Below, piece by piece: positions 35,301 to 47,300 of a stretch of 64,000 nt of DNA. A program made the position numbers and the translations under genes. The DNA lies in contig NMRA01000669.1 in NCBI GenBank assembly GCA_002633005.1, positions 82,800 to 146,799 on the forward strand. Direction: 5' to 3'. Numbering within the stretch: position 1 is the first letter of the stretch; every line of letters begins with the position of its first letter. The notes beneath the pieces were generated by a model that was not told the origin of the DNA, did not search any database, and worked only from the letters and a program-made list of their open reading frames with translations. This stretch comes from Phoronis australis (Eukaryota > Phoronida > Phoronidae).

Positions 35301-38300
35301 GTTAAGACGTATGGCTGACATGGAGTACAACTTGCTCTACTATACAAACGGATGACAAAAAGTTGTCACGTGGTGTCTGTTTGGACACTGTCAGTTCTGT
35401 TTACACACACATTCTTGCACGTCCTCATCTCGTTTCGTGTCAGCTGATTCGTGTCAATTTTGTGGTGTAAACGGGATTTAAACCCTGAGTAAATTTGCCT
35501 CAGCATTGTTAACTACTGAAGACGATCTGCCAAATGCTGCTTTCAAGTATCATATTCCAGTACAGTCTCCATACCAAACTTAAAAAACAATGTTTTGTAG
35601 TTTATTGTGTTTAAAACTTCACACTGAGACCAGAAGATAGCAAGAAAAACGAGATCACGAATGAAACATATAGTATTTCGTGAGCATGCTCGAGACTTAG
35701 CAAATTGGCGGACACTGAAATGAGGTGAGGTGGCAATGTTGATTTCACCGTTTTGGTTTCATTCGCGATTTTGCGCCACAAGTGCAAGACAATGTCTTGC
35801 GTCAGTCGAACGAAGCCCAATTTTAGCCATGGAGACGTTTCTTTTTCAAGCCAGTTCCTTAAAGGTGTTGAACTCTAAAAACAGATATTATGGCTTATAC
35901 GCGTATAATAGCTTAAGCAGCACTTACCCGAAGCAACGACATCCTTGACTTCTTTTCCAAGTTCCTTAGCCATGAAACCAAGGATAGAGAATACCACAAA
36001 TCCGGCAAAGAAGCTCGTAAGACAGTTACCAAGGGCAACAATGAGAGTGTCCCTAAGGAGAGACAAAGGGTAGCACGTGGAATGAAGGTTAATTTCCACT
36101 TCGAAGTACAAGTTTCTCTGAGTGAAGAAGTCTGCGGTACTGGCATTGTAAACGCAAACTGAGTCTAATCTCTTGATTGTGATTGGAATAAATGTCCAGA
36201 GGTCTGTTTCTTGAAAGTGACGTCAGACTTAAGGCAGAAATGTGGACGTCTTACTTTCCCACTTCACAATTATTGAAACAATGCCAAGTAATTATGTGCG
36301 CATCAAAGACTAAAAAAATAGTAATGATCTCAGATACATGTAGTTGCATGTATATTCTGAGAATTTCTCAGACATTCACGTTTGTTCAAATGTGATTTAA
36401 TTGTTATTCAATCACATATAGGGAGCGTAAGACCGGAGTTCTGACTTGAAAGTCTTATGTTACTTTTCATGAAACAGTCAGCTGGTTACTATGGCTACCA
36501 CACCAGCAGAGTCCTCTTTCGAACCAACCTGTCTTAAGGAACAGGAATGTTTGATTTCTGATTACTTTTCATGTCAATCCTTAACTCCTTAATAGAAAGT
36601 CTTTAAATTGCAATAAGCAGTTTAAGATAGTAACGTAGCATATACCTGCAACTTGTGTATGGACCCAGTGGCGGATTTAGATGGGGGCCAAGGAGGCCAT
36701 GGTCCACCCTAAAATTCTCCAAGATTCCATGTGGCAGTTCGGGTGTGTGCATTTCTGACGGGGCAAAATCCTGGCTAATACTCTGCCCTGGCCCCACCTA
36801 ACTCAAAATCCTGGATCCGCCCCTGGGACCATTGTGTTATAGCATATGTTAATTCAATGATATTACATTTGCTATAGTTACAGGCCACGCTCAAAGTCCC
36901 AATGGGGGACTAAGTAGAATTTCACCCCAGCAGTTGAAACACATGCACACCTGCAACTGCCACAGGCTGGCTCACCTAAGTACGTTATTGTGAAACTTGT
37001 TGTAGCTGGAGAACGTCATGAGGCCTCCCATACCAACACTCAACGAGAAGAAGATTTGACCGGCTGCGTCAGCCCAGACCTGAAACGTTACCATTAAGGA
37101 ACTGTATTTCATGCCAAAAGGTATATACTCCTCGCAGGAAACACGACAAACCACCATTTTTTCGAAATAAAACGACAGATGGTGTCAACACAAAACCTCT
37201 GACATAGGCCTGTAATGGTCATACAATACAGCAAAATTCACTCTTAAATAGTTGATGAAGTGACAGGAGCAATCAGTCGCTATGAGCAAATGTATGTCTT
37301 CCTCTCTAACATTAGGCAGTGAAAGTGAATTTCCCCGTTGCGGCCGGAACACTGCATTTGGAGACTCGTTTTACCAGGGACTTGTTCAGCCTCGTTTGAT
37401 CTTGGAGAATTTTGCAGAAATTATTTTCGAACTCGATCACAATACCCAGATATGCGGGTTTTGTATACAGACAGAATAATGCGGACAAAGTGTCGTGAAC
37501 CTACCTTTGGCTCTGCCAGTTTCTCCCACTTGGGAATAAGGTAGAATTTAACTCCTTCGCCAGCACCATCCAACGTGACTCCACGGAAAAACAGAATGAC
37601 TAGTACGAGATACGGGAAAGTTGCAGTGAAGTAGACAGCCTGAAACAGGACAGATCGAAAACCTAGGTGTATATGTAATGTACGGCGTATTCTAAGTACC
37701 TGGGTCAATCATCTTGTTTTGAAGTATCTATTCAGCAAAACATGACGAGGAGGCAGTGTGGCCTAGCGGGATCAGTGTCGACTTCCTTATCTCAAGGTTG
37801 TGGGTTCGAGTCCCACTGCAGCACACTGCTTGGCCCTGGCTTGAATCAACATTGGCGGATCCAGGGGGGTCACGGTGGTCCGGACCCCTTCTTTTTTCTC
37901 TTGATTTTAGTGATATCATATCTAGAATTTTTGACTTGGACCCTTTTTTAAACAAATCTTTGATCTCCATTTTAAAAAACTTGGACCCGCCCCTAAGGTC
38001 AGACCTCTAGCTTTTCGGCTCTTCAGATTGGTTTAACCTATATATTAATGAAGCATGAGAATGGTTCCAGGTGATCAGTGCAATGGGTCCACTTGAGCGA
38101 CCTGCGCATGACTGGTACAATTTAGAGGTAACCAGACCATCTCCAATTATTTTTTAACATAATACAAGCCTTTAATAAATCATCACAGGGGGACAAACCG
38201 AATTCAAATTATTACCGAGTTGCCAAAAACTTTCGAACAGAAACATTACATTTGTGCCCAACCTTGCACAACTCCTTCAACAAAGAATATTCAGTCAAAA

Positions 38301-41300
38301 TAAAGCAGTCCATTAGCGTATGCTATCTATTGGAATTTTTTAGTTTGTTCCACGAATCATGCATCGAACTTCAATAGTTCGAGTTATGACAAACATGGCG
38401 TTTTTCCTGAGATGAACTAAGCGTGAGCCTTACCTGGTTGCTCAAATTTATGAAGTCTCTCATAAACATAAAATAGTGTTACAAAAGTTCCACTGAACCA
38501 TTTCGAAGACTGTGCTAAGTTTCCGCAGTTTTCATTCTTTCTTTAGCAAAAGACACCCATCTGTCCCTATGCTTCATTTCGCATTACCTTTCCCGACGAC
38601 TTGATTCCCTTTATAATGCACAGGAAGCAGAGAACCCAAGCTAACAGAAGAACAAGACAGAGTTCCCATTTCAATCCGCCCATGTCCTCGATGCTGTCTG
38701 TACGGTCCAGCATTCTTCGGCTGTATAAAGAGAATACACGTTAGCCTAAATTTAGTGTAACCATTCACCACACGCAGCAGCACTTGCAACAATGGAAGTA
38801 CCGGTATTAGGGTGGCGTTCAGCAGACGCAAGACATTCTCGAATAAAGCTATTGTAATCAAGTAATTTGCTTATAATGTATATATCTCGCGAAGACTTGC
38901 ATGATCTGACCTTTCGTGAGTTTCATGCGACCAGGAAATCAGCTCAGGGTTACAACCCACAAGGCCAGTTTGTTGAGAGCTTAGCGAGAACGCGAGAGAC
39001 TTCAACGAGATGTCGCCACGCCCCACATGCAAGCAAGAGGTTCACTAGGTCTCAGTAGGATTCACTCTCGATGGTCACGCGTTACGGAACGGGAATGCAG
39101 CTCCGGAACTCTACTAGTGATTGACATCTGGTTACAACATTTGCATGCAAGGTTACTGCGCCGACTGAAATCTACTTGCTGAAATCGACGTAAACGTCGT
39201 AGGGTAAAGCATATATAACGCCAATCTTTTTAGCAATTAAGTTCACTAAAAGAAAGAAGCAGAAAACAGTGCAAAAAATACACTTAAAATTGAGTAAAAT
39301 AATTGTAGTATTTGTACACTTAAGTAAAATCATTTATACATTATCAATACACATTAAATTGCCTATCGACAGGTTACATTGACATGTCGTAAACAAGAAA
39401 ACACCATAGATTTGTAGCCCTAGAGTCCTGTGATAACATCAGTAAACGACAATATAGAAATGACCTGTCTTTTTTCATCTTACTCACTTGAAATACTCTT
39501 CAGACGGCGACACAAGAGATTTGGAAGCAGTAAGGTTTTCCTTCAATGCCGTGTAGTTTATTCCAGCCTGCATAGTCTCGTTGATGCACTTCCGGTACAG
39601 CCAGATACTTCCGGTGGGTACAGTTTTGTTCACGAACTCGCACACATCTGCTTCTCGTTTACTCCAGCAGTCTAAAGAAACATAACGCTCGTTAAAAGAA
39701 GACATGTCACTCGCTCTTTAGTTCAAGAACGATGCAGAACGCGAACTATCGCAAATACATCGGATTTTGATGTCAAGTTCGGCTCACAGCATACGTTACT
39801 TCCATAAGTCACTGGTTATAACTTGTAATCACCCAGCTTGCACATGGATTTGAATTTTGAGTCACAATTGGAATCGTACCTAACCAAACCTGTTAGATGT
39901 TAAAACTTTAATGATATTATTGTCACGACATGTGCTTAGTTCATCACGTCTACCATAACACAAATTGGTCGGTGGGTATATTCTTGTCGTGTAGTCGGTT
40001 GGAAGTGTATATCCTGGCCATGAAGTCCGTTGGAAGTGTCTATCCTGCTCATGCAGTCAGAAGTGCCTGTGTATCCTGGTCACGTAGTCAGTTGGAAGTG
40101 TGTGGCATGGTCATGTAGTCAGTTGGAAATGTGCATCCTGGTCATGAATTCAGTTGGAAATGAGTATGCTGGCCATATAATGAGTTCGAAGTGTATACCC
40201 TGGTCATGTAGTCAGTTGGCATCTTAGTTTGTCATGGTCGTGTTGTCATTTGGCGGGGTGTGTCCAGGTCATGTAGTCAGCTGGAAGTGTGTATCCTGGT
40301 CATACTGTATACTCAGGGAGCGTGTAACCTGGTCATGTAGTGATTTGGAAGCCTGTGCCCCGGACAAGTAGCCAGGAGGAAGCATGTCCTGGTCATGTGC
40401 GTTCTGTTGGCATTGTGTGTCCTGGTTAGGCCTACGTATTGAGCTGGCAATGTGTAGCCTGATAGCAAATGATCAAGAATATTATTTTATTCTTAACGGG
40501 CGCAGTGACTTTATACCCAATGAATGTTCACGTAGTCATTTGGAATCAAATCGAACCACTTGCACAGTGAGTTTTAATAAAACGAATATCTGGTGTCAAT
40601 CTTTAAAAACGTTTGCAGTGTCACGCAATACTTCGCTACGGTAGGTTTAACCCCAATTATTGATTTGGGTCTAAAACCACTCGTGCGTCCACTTGCCACA
40701 CAGCTTACGTATGTACGTGCTCTCACGTGCGTGCGCATGGCGGTTTGTGTGTGTGGCTGTAAAAAGAGGGTGGTGTGTAGCTGAACCTGTCAAAAATTTC
40801 ATTTCTACTATTCAGGGCCCAGGGATAGACAAGATTTCCCATATGGAGTTGCTTTACCTTGTGCTGTTGTTCTGAGGGAGCCAAGAATGACTGAGTAAAA
40901 ATAAAATGTTTTAGATTTAGCCGAATATAAAGACCTCGACTTTATCAAAGGTGATCAAACCTTGTCTTCCGTTTCCTTATGTTATCTTGAAGTCGTCGAA
41001 ACAAACATGTATGCCTATGGTGTTTTTACAAAGCCAAAGTTCAATCTGCAACAATTTACAGAGATATAGTGTTGTGTATATAAAGCTTTTTGTAAACAGT
41101 TTATGCAAATACGTCGCATACTTCCTCAAAGATTTGTCGTCCGCAACTATTTTCAGGAAAGTACACGTTCTCCGTCTTCGTTTGTAGAACTAATTATGCG
41201 CTGTGCCTAGCACAACTACCAAATCTTGATCATCTCGTTGGGAATGTTGTCGATTTGAAGGCGTTTTAGGGCAATCTGGCATATTGTGCTTGATCTGGGA

Positions 41301-44300
41301 GGTATTTTGACACTTTCAATCGTTTTTTTTCATAAAAACGAAATAAATAACTTGGAAGTTTGATGCTGTAAGTCACACAATGCAAACACTGCGTCTATTG
41401 TGCGAATGAGTAGTTATAACGTGTAATATGTCTGTTTCAGACATCATTGCTCAAGTTAGAAAACAAAGTATTATATTCAGGGGCTGAGACTGAAAATAGA
41501 AAACCGTCCCAGAAAAGGCAGAGAACATGGATCATCCGACATTCTTTGAACTGGCCCTTTGTGTTACGCTACGGGTTTGAAAAAACTATTGTTAGTCAAT
41601 TCATTTCAGGAGAGATTGAAATGGATGTTATAGTACAGAAAACGCCTCACGGTCTTTACGATCGTGGAAAAGTTGGTCATTGTGAGCAGTTCTTGAAAGG
41701 CGCACGCACACCAGAAACAGGTTTACTTACTATCTGTATTCCAGGGGTTAAAACAGCCCACCCAGGGAAGGTCTGATGTGAAGCTGGCAAACATGTAGTA
41801 GAGGGACCAGGCTATTATCATGTTGTAATATATGCTGCCCAGGAATGAAATAATCACCATCCCAGCTCCCACGCCTGAAAAAGACAAAGAGAACAAAGTC
41901 GAAATGTAGAGCAATTCACTGAAACGTGATTGACACTAAGAGAATCGTTTACCAAACAGCTGGGAACTAATTAAAGACGAATTTCTAATGAACATTGGCA
42001 CGTCAGATGCTTTGTACGTACTTCGTAATGTAGAATCTCTGGCGCCAAATAAAGTTAGTAATGTCAACCTCCTGACTTAGCAATGTACAAATGCTGTTAA
42101 AGTGGTGATTCGTGCGCAGTTTTTTATGAACGGAATTTCAATAAGTGGATTAATAATGGAACGTAAGGTCAACCATTCTGAAACAGCTAAAAACAAGTCT
42201 AAACCGCAGAATGAAATCTGGCCAGGGGTCTGTTTCATTAAAATTTTTTTAAGACAAAAAATTGGTTTCATGCTCTCACTTCACAACTGGTGAATAAAGG
42301 TTTAGCCAATTCATCATGATCACAGCAGTCATATGGTGCATCAAGAAGAAGATTCTAGAAATTATCTCGGTAACTATCAGTTGTGTGACGTCGTCTCAGC
42401 GACTTCGCACTTTTGCTCAAGTCAGGCATACATCACTGATTTTTGTTATTTTCGATAGAAATGAGTCAGTTTACCTTGAAATAGAGGACAGCATTCGAAG
42501 ACAGTCATAGGTCCCTCGGCTGCGTACTGCCCCATGGTAAGTTCGATAAAGAAGATTGGTAGTCCCACAAACGTCAACATGATGAAATACGGGATAAGAA
42601 ATGCACCTAAAATTGTCGATAAAATGTATCTGAATAATGCTCACCGCAAAAGTTCTGAAAATTGACGAAAACTGTGATCTAACCACTGCGGCTAGTTTTC
42701 AAATGATTCGATGGTATTCACGTTTCGGTTACTTCAAAATTTTGCGACAACTTTGACAAATACTGAACAAAATTGCCAAAATTCCATCGATCGTTTTAAA
42801 ACAAAAGGAATTGCCCCACTCTTAAAACAAATAATGCGTTTGGAGTTAAGGAAGAATCATACATCGGCTTGATAAACAAGTTTTAGTGAATTCAAAGGTT
42901 TCGAAATGTTCGCAGTTGACTTATATTTATATTGGTAATTGACACAACTTTCGTATTGACCACGAGGTGTCTCTTGTGAAACATGCGTGGACATGAGCTC
43001 CATTTCGTGACCAGCACTAGTCATTCACTACCATAAGTACATGCTGACTTCCGTGATAGGTATAAACTACTTTGGTATCTCTTCCGGCATCGTGAATATT
43101 CATGATGCTGAATGCGTTAGTCTTTTTTCTTCTCTGAAGTTAATTCGTCTGTTGCGTGAGTTATCCTGAGCCACGCTTACATGTACATGTATCTAATATT
43201 CAGAAGCCGTTCAGCCCTCTACCTCGATTATCAAAGCGGCTATAATCTCGCCTTGTACCACAAAAATCTGATTTAGACTACTTCCAGACATAAAATTGGT
43301 ATAAAATTGTTCCCTAATCAAATTCGACGGGATTTCCGAGGTTCAAAAGAACTGGCAGTTCGCTTTTGCCTGAAACCAGGCAATAAAATTCGACTTGTCA
43401 GTGGCGTGTTGTTTTATGCACCGAGCAGGAAATTAAGGAATAACGAACTGTCACCTCTTTGCAAACCCAGAAATCACTTCTTATCTGAGCAAGGAAGAAG
43501 TTGAGACCAATCTTCTAGCAGTGACCGATGTAAATAAAAATTCATTTTTTGGACAGAACGCGGGTTTTCCTCGTGGATACAGTGGATTGGTTGAATCTTA
43601 TCTATCGATAAATATAGATTATTACTTGGCGAAGCCGTTATCCCCCGTTATCTGGAGCCCGAGTGGATTTTGGAGTGTTATCGCCCGAGGGGCGTTAGCC
43701 CCGAGGGTGATAATTCTACAAAATCCATGAGAGCTCTAGATAAGGGGGTTAACGACTGAGAACATGTAATCTATTTATACCGCATACTGAACGAGAAACA
43801 TTGCAATGAATCGATCCACCTTTCTCGACTCGCTTCGGCTTTGTAACTACTTTCTATGTCAGAGGCCCGGGGTCGGAGGTCGTGACCTTTTAAGAAAACC
43901 AGAGCTATTTTTATCAAATAATGCTATTACTCAAAACCAATTGAAAAATTGAACAAAATAGAAATTAAGTGAATCTATAAATTAAGGTTTAACAACTATT
44001 ATAGGTTACTACACATTTTATCACGCTAAGCTTCGACCGGGAAAATATCGTCTGCTATAGTAGGTTACCACTAGTAACTGAGTATAATGCTAAAGTCAAA
44101 GGATCACGACGACACGATACCGCATTCAAATTGGAGATCGGTGATTTACAAGTGAGAGAACACGAGAGAAAAAATTTTCACTGAATTAAAATATTGTTTT
44201 TATGGAAATTATGCGTCTTATTTTTCATAGCGTATAAATGTCGGTACAATGCCCTTGGCTGAACATGCGATTGATGCGCGTGCTCATTTAAGTATTCTAT

Positions 44301-47300
44301 TTTCACGTTCGATGACGTCAGCCGCTGAGTGTAGTAGTAAAGTCGGCGACTCGAAACTCTTGATGCCAGGGTTCGAAACCGACCTCGGTTTCCCGCCAAA
44401 ATGTTACCTCACTAGTGAGATGACTATATGGGTTATTACAGGGTTGTATCTGCCTTTCGAGGCTAATATTGTGGGATAAAATGAAGAACTTAAAAATTCG
44501 GGGTCCAGCTCCCAGAATGAATACACTTTTCTTCTATGAGCATGCGCAAGTAAAGAAAACAATTAATTGACGGTTCATATAATCTCCCGTGTGTCTGCAC
44601 GCAACGCTAGAAGGCACCACGCCCAGTGGCGAGATGCAAACTCACCGCCTCCATTACTGTAGCATAAGTACGGGAAACGCCACACGTTGCCTAAGCCTAC
44701 AGCGTAACCGAGACAAGATAGGATGAACTCGGCCGACCCGCCCCACTGGCCTCTTTCTGTGTTTTCCTCCACCTCCAGGATATCATCTGTACTTTTATGG
44801 AAGTCTACCGAACTGCCATCGGGAACCTAGAAAAGATACGCGTAAGTCGTGAAGATTATATTAAAAGGTTGGTGTTTCGACAGCAATGCTTAGGCATCAA
44901 CAGAAATTAGACCTAGCACTGGAACACCTATGTACGAACAAAGGCCATCAATTGGGTCAACCAATCTGGAATGCCTATGAAGAAGAGCGAGCGCTTCTCC
45001 TGCAAACTGCAAAACAATTCATGTAAAGGCTACGATTAAACCCCAGTGAGGGTCGCCAAGGCGCACTTAAGTGTGGTCATGCAAGTACAGGTTAAATTCT
45101 ATGCGATTTCTCGGTGCGAGGCTCTGAAAGACTCTACTGAGGGCGCTGAGGGATGCGTCGACGTTGACAACAGAACGTGACATGGACAGCTATGGCCACT
45201 ACACCTGTGACGACAACAACGTTGCCGATGACACCGGCACCAACAGCCCAAATGCCGTTGCCGACGCCGCTTCCGCAGACAATACAGCCAGGGACAACGT
45301 GCACAAAGTAATGACGTAGTCTAGTACAACTTACGTTGGTTGAGAACCTGACAATTCTGAAATTATAACGAAAGGCAATGTCCGACCTGTGATGATTATG
45401 ACGGCGACGATGAATACGAATGGGACGATGAGCACAGATACGGAAACGATGAACGCAAAACTGAGTTCTACAATGAAATTTCTAGGGACTAAAAGAAAAA
45501 TTCTCATTGACTAAAAAAAATTCTCAGTGACTAAAAGAAAAGTAATCAGGTAATGAAGTCGTACAGAGAACATTTTGTAACGATGGACGTGATATGTTTA
45601 AATACGAAAATTCAAGCGGCAAAGCGAGGAATCGACAAATGGCCGAAACAGTGCCATCGTGGGTCCTACTTCGGTCACAAACCATAGGATCACGTTTTGT
45701 TTTCAAAGAAATTTGGCTTAGGTAAATTTCATTTGAGGACATTTCATTGGTGAACAAACGTAACCTCTATATCGAACAAGGAAGCATAATATATTTTGGC
45801 AGACTTCACGTCCGTACATTGTGTGTACTTAGTGAATTTCATTTCCCTAAGTAAAAACATTACCACCTCAGGTGTTATCACATTCGTTAAATTTATCAGC
45901 AGTCCATCTTTGAACGTGTTTATTTGCATATGGGCTAAAATGTAAGCCCCAGCCACAGTAAATTGCTCACTAAGTTACAGGATTAGACTCGGCTAGAAGC
46001 ATATAGCTCCATCATGTAACCTCGCGTTATAGGAGTGTGGACTCTCAGCAATGGGGTGTTTACATATGGTAATAAAGTTACAGCAGAAGGCATCTCAGTG
46101 TCAATGTAAAATTTATCCACTGTCTCCCCTGGTTTTATTTCCAAAGAGAAAGCTTGCATTGAAACTTGAAAGTCACGATCTATTTTCCTTAAATTTCAAA
46201 ATGCAATCCCAAAGGATGACTACTCGCATAAGAGGTCACAACGTGTCCAATATATGCTTGTTTTCTGCATCATTGAGGCTACATGTCACGTGTCATAACT
46301 AAACGAGTACTTTTCTGTGCGTAGTGGTTTTGCTTAATCTACTTTTTAGCTCTTAAACGATCATCATTCTTGTCTTAATCAACGCTTACTTTAGACAGTA
46401 CTGCAGTCACTATTGGCCCCAGTAGAGACGGTGAAGCTCCAACAGGAGCTTTATATGCCTGAAACTTTTCGACGAATTATGCCTCACAGTGATTAAAACG
46501 TCTAAGCCCCGTTGCTATAAGTATCTTTTGTGCATAGAGGGACACCTTATGAGACCGTCGATGTCTTTAATTCCTTCCAACTGGAACTCAGTCCCGACTT
46601 TTTCTTAAACAGTCCACGATAAATATAGTGCGTGATTGGACTATAGGAACTGATTAAAGGGGCGCTTTGATTAGGTAAAACTACGTGTAATTTAAGCAAA
46701 AGCGCGCGTTGAATAAGAGCAAAACGATGATCGTTTAAAAACTAAATGTACGCGAAGATTAAGCACATTTCTACGCGCAGAAAGGTACTCGTTTATGAAC
46801 CCTTTGGCGCTTCATGCAAAACTCCATACGTCTAAACATCAAAACCGAGAAAAATTCGGGTTATTGGTCAACTCGTGAAACGTAAACGGTCGCTGCTTTG
46901 TTGGTGCGTTTACGAAAACACCTTACATGTACCATAACACCGTTTTAAGAAGAACCAAGGGTTCCTAAACGAAGAACATTTTACGCGTGGAAATGTGCTT
47001 AATCTGTGTGTACTTTTGCTTAATTTACGTGTGCTTTTGCTTAATCTATCCGTACTTTTAATTTACGCCTACTGTTACTTATTCTACGCGTATTATTAAT
47101 TCTAAAATGATCATTGTTCTGTTCTTAATCAATTAATTTGAGAGCACGGGCGCAATTGGACTATATGAACTGATCAAAAGTACTCGTGGATTAAGCAAAA
47201 CTACTGGTTGATTAAGCACATTTCAACGCGCAAAAAGTTACTCGTTTTACAACTATCGGCGCTTCATACCGTTGAACCTGTGCACGCGCAGCATCGCGTG

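Larger units (their letters stand above)
36053..36975 (-). other. SLC6 intron 8
   Basis: 923 bp, largely occupied by two elements: a foldback (36202-36479) and MITE family B copy 4 (36666-36825). Confidence 0.6.
37640..38587 (-). other. SLC6 intron 6
   Basis: 948 bp containing a tRNA-like SINE head (37757-37829) and an adjoining element (37854-37996). The remainder shows nothing. Confidence 0.6.

Noticed and set aside
37757-37829. Functional tRNA gene
   Set aside because: A and B boxes and the T-arm fit, but the acceptor stem pairs poorly and no clean anticodon arm is seen. Called a SINE head instead.
39960-40450. CRISPR-like array of repeats
   Set aside because: Units are contiguous, degenerate and without unique spacers, in an animal intron. 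It is a minisatellite.
44320-44400. tRNA-like sequence with GGTTCGAAACC
   Set aside because: Has a B-box look only; no A box at proper spacing and no cloverleaf.
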